Counted from the first letter of the stretch, positions 1 through 5,802 are shown. The stretch: 8,871 nt of DNA from an uncultured Collinsella sp. (GCA_937958315.1 CALFGH010000043.1:1-8871); one strand, 5' to 3'. A program made the numbers and translations. The notes: a model not told the origin generated them from the letters alone.

Positions 1-2
1 CG

Positions 3-830
3 GCCGAGCCTGCACCCGCCGAGGAGGCCACGGAGACCGAGTCCGCGCCTGCCGCCGAAAAGCCCACTCCGGTCCTGCCCGAGGTCACCGTGCTCGACGC
101 CTCTGCCACACAGGCCATTCTGGATAACGGCCGAGGCTACGCGCAGTTCTGTGACATGGCCGTGCTTGCCTTTGCCTCGTTCACCAACCCGGGCGGTGGC
201 TACATCCAGGGCTATCTGGGCCAGGAGGCCACGCTCTGTGCCGATTCGTACCTGTACAACGTGCTTGATAAGCAGCGCAAGTGGTACGGCGAGAACCGTC
301 GCCGCAACATCAACTGCGAGCTTTACCGCAACCGTGCGCTGGTGGTGCCTGCGGTGCGCTTCGACCGCAATCACGTACATGCATATGCTGACGTGATCGT
401 TGCCGCCGCGCCCAACGCCAAGCGCGCTCGCCAGGAGTATCGCGTGGGTGACGATGCCTTGCTGGATGCCCTGCGCGATCGCATCCGCTTTGTGCTTGCC
501 ATCTGCGATGAGCTGGGTCGCGAGAAGCTCGTGCTGGGCGCTTGGGGCTGCGACAACAACGGCTTTGACGCCGAGGCCGTGGCTGAGCTCTTCCGCAAGG
601 AGCTTGCGTCGGGCGACTTCAAGGTCAAGCAGGTCTTCTTTGCCGTGCCTTCTACGCGTTGGGACGAAGACTTTGCCAAGTTCGAGCACGTGCTGGCAAA
701 CTTTCCCGAGCGCAACGAGGAGTCCTATGCTCAGGTTGCCACTCGCGCTGCGGCTGCTCGCGCCGCCGAGCAAGCCCAGGCTGCCGCCGAGGACGATGAG
801 GACGATGACGATTGGCACAAGTACCTGTAA
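3..830 (+). CDS. Microbial-type poly(ADP-ribose) glycohydrolase family protein (TIGR02452-like), 5' end missing
   Basis: The frame is open from the window edge, so the true start lies upstream; 275 residues are visible. The first 30 or so are an Ala/Glu/Pro-rich linker (AEPAPAEEATETE), which suggests another segment or domain before it. The recognisable part begins near residue 30 (VTVLDAS). It contains the ADP-ribose-binding loop NPGGGYIQGYLGQEATLC (GGG at 192-200, QEA at 222-230), a following SYLY, and the second family block VLGAWGCDNNGFDAEAVAELF near positions 530-590. Family members remove or bind ADP-ribose and are cytoplasmic. The bacterial PARG signature is GGG-X(6-8)-QEE; here the second Glu, the catalytic one in characterised PARGs, is Ala, so hydrolysis may be lost or reworked. 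The protein ends in an acidic tail (EDDEDDDDWHKYL). A GTG at 90 could start a 246-residue version, but coding continues upstream of it and no ribosome binding site was seen there. The family call is firm; the activity is uncertain. Confidence 0.85.
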   Translation, partial: AEPAPAEEATETESAPAAEKPTPVLPEVTVLDASATQAILDNGRGYAQFCDMAVLAFASFTNPGGGYIQGYLGQEATLCADSYLYNVLDKQRKWYGENRRRNINCELYRNRALVVPAVRFDRNHVHAYADVIVAAAPNAKRARQEYRVGDDALLDALRDRIRFVLAICDELGREKLVLGAWGCDNNGFDAEAVAELFRKELASGDFKVKQVFFAVPSTRWDEDFAKFEHVLANFPERNEESYAQVATRAAAARAAEQAQAAAEDDEDDDDWHKYL

Positions 831-857
831 TCGTTATGTGCTGACAGATAGGTCGAT

Positions 858-889
858 CCGGCAGGAGAGACTGCTCCCGCCGGCTTTTT
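858..889 (+). terminator. Intrinsic terminator after the PARG-like gene
   Basis: The arms are CCGGCAGGAG (858-867) and CTCCCGCCGG (874-883), with nine of ten pairs formed, one A/C mismatch and a six-base loop. C and five T follow (885-889). It sits 28 bases after the stop codon and only 19 bases before the next start codon, so it falls inside the leader of the SGNH hydrolase gene. Confidence 0.75.
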
Positions 890-908
890 ACCAGAGGAAG
901 GGCTTACG

Positions 909-1568
909 ATGAAAAACGTTCTGTGTTTTGGCGACAGCAATACCTATGGCTATGATCCGGCGGGCATGCGCGACGGCACCGCGGTGCGCTATGCGCACGA
1001 TGTGCGCTGGTGCGGCGTGGCCCAGCGCGACCTGGGCGAGGGCTGGCACGTGATTGAGGAAGGCCTAAACGGCCGCACGACGGTGCGCGACGACATGTGC
1101 CATCTGGACGCCAATCTCAACGGCATCCGCGCGTTGCCGATGCTGCTCGAGTCTCATAAGCCGCTGGATGCGATCGTGATTATGCTGGGCACCAACGACT
1201 GCAAGACGGTCTTTAGCGTGGGGGCTGCCGATATCGCTGACGGTGCCATGGCGCTGATTCGCACCGTCCGCGCGTTTCCCTGGACCGACGCTGCGCCTTG
1301 TCCGCGCATTCTGCTGATGGCTCCTATCAAGATCAAGCCGCAGATCGCCGATGTGTATATGACCGACTTTGACGAGCACTCCGTCGAGGCCTCGGAGCAT
1401 TTTGCCGAATACTATGCGTATGTTGCCGAACAGTTTGGCTGCGACTTTTTGAATGCCGCCGATTTTGCCGAGCCGGGCGATATCGATTATCTGCACATGA
1501 TGCCGGAAAGCCACGAGAGCCTCGGCCATGCCGTGGCAGCCAAGCTCAAAGAGATGATCGGAGAGTAG
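909..1568 (+). CDS. SGNH/GDSL-type hydrolase (esterase or lipase family)
   Basis: This 219-residue protein carries all four SGNH blocks. Block I is FGDSN with nucleophile Ser10. Block II is EGLNGRTT (Gly52, with Asn54 nearby). Block III is MLGTNDCK with oxyanion-hole Asn96. Block V is DIDYLH, giving Asp193 and His196 in the usual D-x-x-H arrangement. The family hydrolyses carboxyl esters or thioesters of acyl chains, carbohydrate acetyl groups or aryl esters through a Ser-His-Asp triad; the actual substrate cannot be read from sequence. There is no signal peptide, since the nucleophile block begins at residue 7, so the enzyme is probably cytoplasmic. The ATG at 909 follows an AGGAAG box (895-900) with eight bases between. 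The gene begins just after a terminator-like hairpin and no clear separate promoter was found, so it may depend on read-through or on a promoter I did not recognise. It converges with thiD across a repeat-filled gap. Confidence 0.88.
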   Translation: MKNVLCFGDSNTYGYDPAGMRDGTAVRYAHDVRWCGVAQRDLGEGWHVIEEGLNGRTTVRDDMCHLDANLNGIRALPMLLESHKPLDAIVIMLGTNDCKTVFSVGAADIADGAMALIRTVRAFPWTDAAPCPRILLMAPIKIKPQIADVYMTDFDEHSVEASEHFAEYYAYVAEQFGCDFLNAADFAEPGDIDYLHMMPESHESLGHAVAAKLKEMIGE

Positions 1569-1623
1569 TACGGCCCTAAGCAGTACAAAAGTTCCCCTTG
1601 CGGTGGCTTGTTTCGTTGGTTTG

Positions 1624-1839
1624 TCTTGATCTGTAACAGCTGTAAGGCCGAAAACGGGCTAGATGTTACAGATTGAGATTATTTAGGTCGATATCGGTCG
1701 TTTGTCTCGATCTGTAACATCTAGGGTCGATTTCGCCGAGTTACTGTTACAGATCGAGATTTTCTTCTCAGCGGAATTTGAATGTCTCAATCTGTAACAG
1801 GTGGGCCGAAAAATGGACTCTAACTGTTACAGATCGAGA
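1624..1839. repeat. Array of six 15-bp elements in alternating orientation (three 55-bp palindromic units)
   Basis: The element is TCTYRATCTGTAACA. Forward copies lie at 1624-1638, 1705-1719 and 1785-1799; reverse copies at 1664-1678, 1745-1759 and 1825-1839. Copy-to-copy steps are 40, 41, 40, 40 and 40 bp, so spacers are 25-26 bp. Read as pairs, they make three inverted-repeat units of exactly 55 bp (1624-1678, 1705-1759, 1785-1839). The unit cores are diverged but share a GGCCGAAAA-like stretch and a CTAGA/CTAAC edge (unit 2 in reverse). The array fills most of the 329-bp gap between the convergent SGNH hydrolase gene and thiD. Small reading frames crossing it look accidental. Nothing was recognised in 1569-1623. 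It could be a REP/BIME-like intergenic repeat, a bidirectional transcription-ending zone or a multi-site protein-binding region; the sequence does not decide between these. Confidence 0.9.
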
Positions 1840-1849
1840 TGTTTGCGGG

Positions 1850-1886
1850 AACCGCCACAAAGGTGCCTGTCCCCTTTGTGGCGGTT
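1850..1886. repeat. Perfect 13-bp stem-loop between convergent genes (REP-like)
   Basis: Arms AACCGCCACAAAG (1850-1862) and CTTTGTGGCGGTT (1874-1886) are perfectly complementary around an 11-base loop, GTGCCTGTCCC. The structure ends 12 bp beyond the thiD stop codon. Neither strand has a T-run after the stem, so it is not a textbook intrinsic terminator. From memory, GGTGCCTGTCCCC within a stem-loop recurs in many bacterial genomes as REP-like elements. That link is recall, not a search. It may still help end or protect the thiD transcript. Confidence 0.75.
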
Positions 1887-1897
1887 TGGGATGGGGC

Positions 1898-2728
1898 TTA
1901 GTACTGCCACATGTGGTTGACGGGGCCGGAGCCTTTGCCCATGTCAAAGCCAGCGGCGAGAGCACCCGTTAGGTAGGCCTTGCCGGCGTTGACGGCATCG
2001 GCAAGATCCATGCCCTGGGCCAGCGCGCAGGCGATGGCGGACGAAAGCGTACAGCCAGTACCGTGCGTGTTGCCGGTCTCGATGCGCTTGTGGCGGAACC
2101 ACGTGGTGAGCGGATCGCCCAGATGGTTGCCCTCGTCATCGAGCGGCGCGGGCTCTGCTAGCACATCGTTGGCCTCGTAGACAAAATGCCCGCCCTTAAC
2201 GAGAGACGCGCAGCCAAAGCGACGGGTGAGAAGCATGGCGGCATTTTGCTGCGTGCGCTCGGAATCGACCTCATAATCGAGCAGCGCCATGGCCTCGGGA
2301 ATGTTGGGCGTGATAACGGTCGCCAGCGGGAACAGGCGGCGGGTGAGTGTCTCAGCGGCATCCTCGGCAATGAGGCGAGCACCCGAGGTGGCGACCATGA
2401 CGGGGTCGACGACGATATTTTGTGCGTCCCAGGCGCTCAAGCGGTCGGCGATAACCTCGATAATCTCGGCAGAGGAAACCATGCCGATCTTGACGGCGCT
2501 GGGTCGAATATCGTCAAAAACGGCATCGATCTGCGCTGCGACAATATCCGGGGAGATGTTCTGCACGGCGGTAACGCCCAGTGTGTTTTGCGCTGTGATG
2601 GCTGTGATGGCCGTCTCGGCATACAGGCGGTGCGCCGTGATGGTCTTGATGTCGGCCTGAATGCCGGCGCCACCGCTGGAATCGGATCCTGCGATGGATA
2701 GAACGGCGGGTACCTTACTGCGATCCAT
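1898..2728 (-). CDS. thiD: Bifunctional hydroxymethylpyrimidine kinase / phosphomethylpyrimidine kinase
   Basis: ThiD phosphorylates 4-amino-5-hydroxymethyl-2-methylpyrimidine (HMP), and then HMP phosphate, with ATP to give HMP diphosphate, the pyrimidine half of thiamine. It is a cytoplasmic ribokinase-fold enzyme. The 276 residues match the family's normal length. Motifs in order: GSDSSGGAGIQAD (14-26, substrate pocket), VVDPVMVATSG (106-116), TPNIPEA (140-146), VKGGH (177-181) and GTGCTLSSAI (223-232, anion hole and catalytic loop, with Cys226). The C-terminal GSGPVNHMWQY is also typical. The start at 2728 has a good AAGGGAG box (2735-2741) six bases upstream. The gene lies downstream of thiC on the same strand, 178 bp away, so it could be cotranscribed under the TPP riboswitch or use a promoter in the gap. 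No thiE, thiM or TenA-type domain is fused to it. Confidence 0.95.
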   Translation of the reverse strand: MDRSKVPAVLSIAGSDSSGGAGIQADIKTITAHRLYAETAITAITAQNTLGVTAVQNISPDIVAAQIDAVFDDIRPSAVKIGMVSSAEIIEVIADRLSAWDAQNIVVDPVMVATSGARLIAEDAAETLTRRLFPLATVITPNIPEAMALLDYEVDSERTQQNAAMLLTRRFGCASLVKGGHFVYEANDVLAEPAPLDDEGNHLGDPLTTWFRHKRIETGNTHGTGCTLSSAIACALAQGMDLADAVNAGKAYLTGALAAGFDMGKGSGPVNHMWQY

Positions 2729-2774
2729 GTTCGCTCCCTTGTTCGGTCGGATTCAAATGGGTCTTTAAGTCTGC

Positions 2775-2803
2775 ATTATAAAGTTGCCCGGGCCGGCTGT
2801 ATT
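2775..2803 (-). promoter_or_regulatory. Possible internal promoter before thiD
   Basis: On the minus strand a perfect TATAAT lies at 2780-2775. At 17-bp spacing the -35 position reads AATACA (2803-2798), a poor match. It would start transcription about 40 bp before the thiD ATG. It overlaps the hairpin at 2786-2815, so hairpin and promoter may be linked or one may be chance. Confidence 0.35.
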
Positions 2804-2815
2804 CCGAACCCGGGC
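2786..2815 (-). terminator. GC-rich hairpin between thiC and thiD, possible terminator or attenuator
   Basis: GCCCGGG (2786-2792) pairs with CCCGGGC (2809-2815), and an inner CGG/CCG pair extends the stem. Read on the minus strand it is followed by AACTTTATAATG, only a weak T-tract. It could end or reduce transcription from thiC into thiD, or be a processing or stability element. Confidence 0.4.
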
Positions 2816-2833
2816 GGGCGATGCAATCTTTAC

Positions 2834-2907
2834 GCAAATGTAAGCAAATGTTCACGCGTCAACAATTGTCGAACACCTTGTTACCGATTGTGGCTTCGGT
2901 GACGCGT
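2834..2907. repeat. Short direct and inverted repeats just beyond the thiC stop
   Basis: GCAAATGT occurs twice, at 2834-2841 and 2844-2851, one helical turn apart. Beside it ACGCGTCA (2854-2861) and TGACGCGT (2900-2907) form an 8-bp inverted repeat. This encloses a second copy of the 14-mer TCGAACACCTTGTT (2869-2882), whose other copy (2941-2954) lies inside the end of thiC. Function unknown; it may be remains of a local duplication. Confidence 0.5.
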
Positions 2908-4241
2908 TAGTCCTCCATGCCGAGATCGATCGTCGTACCCTCGAACACCTTGTTGACGGTGCGGACGGCGCACATCTTGCCGCACATGGTGCAGGTGCCC
3001 TCGGTGGCAGCGGGGGATTCCTCGTAGCGCTTCTTACCGGTGACCGGGTCGAGAGCGCACTTCCACATGGCGTCCCAGTCGAGCTTACGGCGTGCCTGGC
3101 CCATCTTGTCATCCATGTCGCGGGCGTGCGGCACCTTCTTGGCGATGTCGGCGGCGTGTGCGGCGATCTTGGTGGCCATGAGGCCATCGAGCACGTCCTG
3201 GGCGTTGGGCAGGCACAGGTGCTCGGCCGGCGTCACGTAGCACAGGAAGTCGGCACCGGAGCTGGCGGAGATGGCGCCGCCGATGGCAGCGGTGATGTGG
3301 TCGTAGCCCACGCCGATATCGGTCACCAGCGGCCCGAGCACATAGAACGGGGCGTTGTGGCACAGGCGCTTCTGCAGTTTCATGTTGGCGGCGATCTCGT
3401 CGAGCGCCATGTGACCCGGGCCTTCGACCATAACCTGGACGCCGGCGGCCCAAGCGCGCTTGCACAGCTTGCCCAGCTCGATCATCTCGGCGGTCTCGGT
3501 TGCGTCGTTGGAGTCGTAGAGGCAGCCCGGGCGGCAGGAGTCGCCGAGCGAGATCGTCACGTCGTATTCGTGACAGATCTCGAGCACCTCGTCGTAGAAC
3601 TCGTAGAAGGGGTTCTCGTTACCGGTGACTTCCATCCAGCCAAACAGCAGCGAGCCGCCGCGACTGACGATGTTCATGAGGCGGCCGGTCTCCTTAAAGG
3701 TTTTGATGACCGACTTGTTGATGCCGCAGTGGATGGTCATAAAGTCCACGCCGTCCTCGGCATGAGCGCGCACGACCTCGAGCAGATCGTCCTTGGTGAG
3801 CTTGACCAGCGGCTTTTCCATGTAGCCGATGGCGTCATACATGGGGACGGTGCCCACCATAAGCGGCGTCTCGTCGATGAGCTGCTGGCGGAACTGGCGC
3901 GTCTTGCCCGAGTTGGAGAGGTCCATGATTGCGTCGGCGCCAAAGTCCTCGGCGATCTTGACCTTCTTCCACTCCTCGGCGGCATCGGCCTTGTCGCCCG
4001 AGATGCCCAGGTTGACGTTGACCTTGGTGGACAGGCCCTCGCCGACACCAAAGGCGCGCATGCCCTTTTTGATATGCACGATGTTGGCGGGAATGGCGAT
4101 GCGGCCGTCTGCCACGCGCTCGCGGATGTACTCGGGGTCGCGATGCTCGCGCTCGGCAACCTCCTTCATCTGCGGCGTGATCTGCCCGGCGCGGGCGAAG
4201 TCGATTTGCGTGACGAGCTTGGGCTCGGTCTGTGTGCTCAT
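2907..4241 (-). CDS. thiC: Phosphomethylpyrimidine synthase ThiC, short anaerobe-type form
   Basis: ThiC is a radical SAM enzyme that rearranges aminoimidazole ribotide into HMP phosphate, the committed pyrimidine step of thiamine synthesis in the cytoplasm. From the chosen start it has 444 residues; E. coli ThiC has over 600, so this is the short form. Visible blocks: KVNVNLGISGD (73-83), HCGINKS (171-177), SLGDSCRPGC (231-240), EGPGHMALDE (273-282), CYVTPAEHLCLP (334-345), and the C-terminal iron-sulfur cysteines Cys417, Cys420 and Cys424 (CTMCGKMC). The cysteine spacing is CX2CX3C, one residue shorter than E. coli CX2CX4C. An upstream in-frame ATG at 4265 lies within the conserved riboswitch sequence and was rejected. 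The ATG at 4241 has a GAAGGGAG box (4250-4257) eight bases before it. Expression should be repressed by TPP through the adjacent riboswitch. thiD follows downstream. Confidence 0.95.
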   Translation of the reverse strand: MSTQTEPKLVTQIDFARAGQITPQMKEVAEREHRDPEYIRERVADGRIAIPANIVHIKKGMRAFGVGEGLSTKVNVNLGISGDKADAAEEWKKVKIAEDFGADAIMDLSNSGKTRQFRQQLIDETPLMVGTVPMYDAIGYMEKPLVKLTKDDLLEVVRAHAEDGVDFMTIHCGINKSVIKTFKETGRLMNIVSRGGSLLFGWMEVTGNENPFYEFYDEVLEICHEYDVTISLGDSCRPGCLYDSNDATETAEMIELGKLCKRAWAAGVQVMVEGPGHMALDEIAANMKLQKRLCHNAPFYVLGPLVTDIGVGYDHITAAIGGAISASSGADFLCYVTPAEHLCLPNAQDVLDGLMATKIAAHAADIAKKVPHARDMDDKMGQARRKLDWDAMWKCALDPVTGKKRYEESPAATEGTCTMCGKMCAVRTVNKVFEGTTIDLGMED

Positions 4242-4245
4242 TGGC

Positions 4246-4340
4246 ACGGCTCCCTTCGTTGGCATTACCCATATCAGGTTTGCGGGTCAGGGCGGGCGCG
4301 CCCAGTCTCAGCCTACCGTCTTGTCCTGCAAGCTCCCCGT
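4246..4340 (-). promoter_or_regulatory. TPP riboswitch (THI element) controlling thiC
   Basis: Read on the minus strand, the leader has the conserved order: GGGGAGCTTGC, GGCTGAGAC, GACCCGC, AACCTGATATGGGTAATGCC, then AACGAAGGGAG. Closing helix P1 can form between ACGG (4340-4337) and CCGT (4249-4246). GCTTGC can pair with GTAGGC in the pyrimidine-sensing arm, and ACCC with GGGT in the other. A self-complementary GGGCGCGCCC makes an optional extra stem. The thiC ribosome binding site GAAGGGAG (4257-4250) lies inside P1 and no terminator fits before the ATG. Binding of TPP would therefore be expected to block translation initiation. Confidence 0.95.
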
Positions 4341-4356
4341 TTATGTGGTGGGCTCA

Positions 4357-4385
4357 AGTATAGCCTGAATGGGTACGATTGACGC
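4357..4385 (-). promoter_or_regulatory. Likely thiC promoter
   Basis: On the minus strand a good -10 box TATACT (4362-4357) would start RNA near 4350, about ten bases before the riboswitch helix P1. At 17-bp spacing the -35 position reads GCGTCA (4385-4380), a weak match. Support comes mainly from the -10 box and its position relative to the riboswitch. Confidence 0.5.
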
Positions 4386-4412
4386 GATGAGCATGCCCGT
4401 GGGGAGGCGAAC

Positions 4413-4928
4413 ATGGAAGACAAGCATCTATATCGGGAGACGCAGTGGGATGTGTCGGCCGAGGAGGGCCGTGCCCATCATGGGCTGGTCGCAATTGGTT
4501 TTGCGATCCTTGTCGTGATGGCGATCGCCTGTTGTATCTGGACGTTTGGCGGGCGTGGGGGAGCTGCCTGGGCGTTTGAGGCGGACGATAGCCTGCCGAT
4601 CATGACAGTGAAGGTCACGGGCGGCAATACCGTTGCCGCGCCGGGCGATTATTGGTACCCGCGCGATGAGTTTGTGCAGTTGCAGCTGAGTGGTGGGTCC
4701 ATTCCAGGTGAAGAAATCGAACGCGTGACGTTTGACGCGACGCTCAAAACGCTGACGGTGAAGCTCAAAGATCAAGGGGATGTGCCCACGACCATGGATA
4801 TCGCCTTGACGGAATGGCGTCTGGAGCCTCCGACGGGTGTTGCGGTGTCCGAGGTCGAGCACGTCAAGATTGCCTATCAGGACGGTTCGACAAATGAAAT
4901 TGCCAAAGCCGACGGCTTGGCGGAATAG
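4413..4928 (+). CDS. Unrecognised single-pass membrane protein
   Basis: I do not recognise a family for this 171-residue protein. Residues 1-23 are polar and charged (MEDKHLYRETQWDVSAEEGR). Residues 24-45 form one hydrophobic helix (GLVAIGFAILVVMAIACCIW) with two adjacent cysteines near its end. The rest, about 120 residues, is soluble and looks strand-rich (IMTVKVTGGNTV, RVTFDATLKTLTVKLKD, VEHVKIAYQDGS). There is no signal-peptidase AXA site placed convincingly and no lipobox, so a membrane-anchored protein with an exposed C-terminal domain is the best reading; topology is inferred. The ATG at 4413 follows GGGGAGG (4401-4407) with five bases between, a strong ribosome binding site. It diverges from the thiC riboswitch leader by about 70 bp, so promoter regions may overlap, but no convincing plus-strand promoter was found. 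It converges with yaaA 40 bp away with no clear terminator between. A link to thiamine is not shown. Confidence 0.8.
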   Translation: MEDKHLYRETQWDVSAEEGRAHHGLVAIGFAILVVMAIACCIWTFGGRGGAAWAFEADDSLPIMTVKVTGGNTVAAPGDYWYPRDEFVQLQLSGGSIPGEEIERVTFDATLKTLTVKLKDQGDVPTTMDIALTEWRLEPPTGVAVSEVEHVKIAYQDGSTNEIAKADGLAE

Positions 4929-4968
4929 ACGCCGTGCCTAGGCAGCACATTCAAAAGTAGCGGTGGTT

Positions 4969-5778
4969 CTACAAGGTCTGTTCGTTCAGGAAGACCAAAG
5001 TGTTTTTATTTGAAAGCTCGGGAAGGTGACGATAACCAACGTCGAACGCGGTGAGCCCGCTTACATCCTCGAGCTTGTTTTCTGCCATCCAGCGCACCAT
5101 GGAGCCGCGTGCCTTTTTGCTGGCGGTCGATCGCTGGATGGGCTTGCCGTTGCGGACACCTTCGCCAAAGAGACAAGTGACGGTTGTGGCGTCGCCTGCG
5201 AGATGGGGTAGAACGGCCTTGGCGTACTCCACGCTGGCAAGGTTGACGACCGTGGTGTTGGAGCCGGTCGGCGCAATGGCGCATGCAAGTTTGTCGCCCC
5301 AAAACGCATAGAGGTCTCGGGCATCGTCGACGGAGAGCTTCGCTCCCATTTCGAGCCGATAGGGCGACACGCCGTGGAAGGGGCGCACGCATCCATAGAG
5401 TCCCGAGAGGATCCAGAGATGGCTTTGCAGCCAGTCGAGCTGTGCGGCATCCATGACCTCGGGCGCCATGCTTTGGTATTGGATGCCGTGGTAGGACATG
5501 ACGGCAGGGGAGAGGTGACGGGCGAGTGCGGGATTGTCGAGATCGCCGTTTTTCAGGATGGGCCCGAACTCATGCAGGGTGTTGAGACAAGGCCCCAGCA
5601 GTTTGTCGCTCACGTTCCATAGCGCCTGCAGGCCGCCGCTACCTTCATTTCGTTCGATATCTAGCAGCGCGCGGTGGAGGCGAGCCGCCTCGTGCACAAA
5701 AGGTGGAACGCCCAGGACTTCAAAAGCATCTTGGGCCGCGCGCATCTGCTTGGCGGGCGAAATGATGACCTGCAGCAT
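4969..5778 (-). CDS. yaaA: YaaA family peroxide stress protein (UPF0246, DUF328)
   Basis: The 269 residues span the whole family (E. coli YaaA is 258). Landmarks: N-terminal LQVIISPAKQM (2-12), SYHGIQYQSMAPE (95-107), the hallmark SGLYGCVRPFHGVSPYRLEMG (125-145), LYAFWGDKLA (156-165), NLASVEYAKAV (179-189), FGEGVRNGKP (204-213), KKARGSMVRWM (221-231) and GYRHLPELS near the C-terminus. In E. coli, YaaA is an OxyR-controlled cytoplasmic protein that limits free iron during peroxide stress, and the fold is reported to bind unusual DNA structures. The role here is inferred by family. The start at 5778 follows a GAGGAGC box with about four bases between. It lies downstream of the M18 aminopeptidase gene on the same strand, separated by 104 bp containing a long palindrome, so cotranscription is possible but not assured. 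Confidence 0.93.
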   Translation of the reverse strand: MLQVIISPAKQMRAAQDAFEVLGVPPFVHEAARLHRALLDIERNEGSGGLQALWNVSDKLLGPCLNTLHEFGPILKNGDLDNPALARHLSPAVMSYHGIQYQSMAPEVMDAAQLDWLQSHLWILSGLYGCVRPFHGVSPYRLEMGAKLSVDDARDLYAFWGDKLACAIAPTGSNTTVVNLASVEYAKAVLPHLAGDATTVTCLFGEGVRNGKPIQRSTASKKARGSMVRWMAENKLEDVSGLTAFDVGYRHLPELSNKNTLVFLNEQTL

Positions 5779-5802
5779 GGACGCTCCTCTGCCAAAGAAG
5801 GA

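Noticed and set aside
1624..1839. CRISPR array
   Set aside because: The 15-bp copies alternate in orientation. If the 55-bp units are taken as repeats, their cores differ too much. No cas genes are nearby.
1850..1886. Textbook bidirectional intrinsic terminator
   Set aside because: The stem is perfect but neither side is followed by a T-run, so it is recorded as a repeat instead.
1768..1972. Small reading frames on both strands across the repeat region
   Set aside because: They run through the repeat arms and the hairpin, overlap the end of thiD, and have no ribosome binding site or recognisable protein character.
3126..4382. 418-codon plus-strand frame antisense to thiC
   Set aside because: Shadow of thiC codon bias in high-GC DNA; it runs through the riboswitch and shows no domain motifs.
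4379..4407. Plus-strand promoter with -35 TTGACG at 4379-4384 for the 4413 gene
   Set aside because: No -10 box follows at usable spacing; that place is occupied by the GGGGAGG ribosome binding site.
4929..4968. Terminator between the convergent 4413 gene and yaaA
   Set aside because: Only four-base stems (GTGC/GCAC, GTAG/CTAC) without T-tracts are present.
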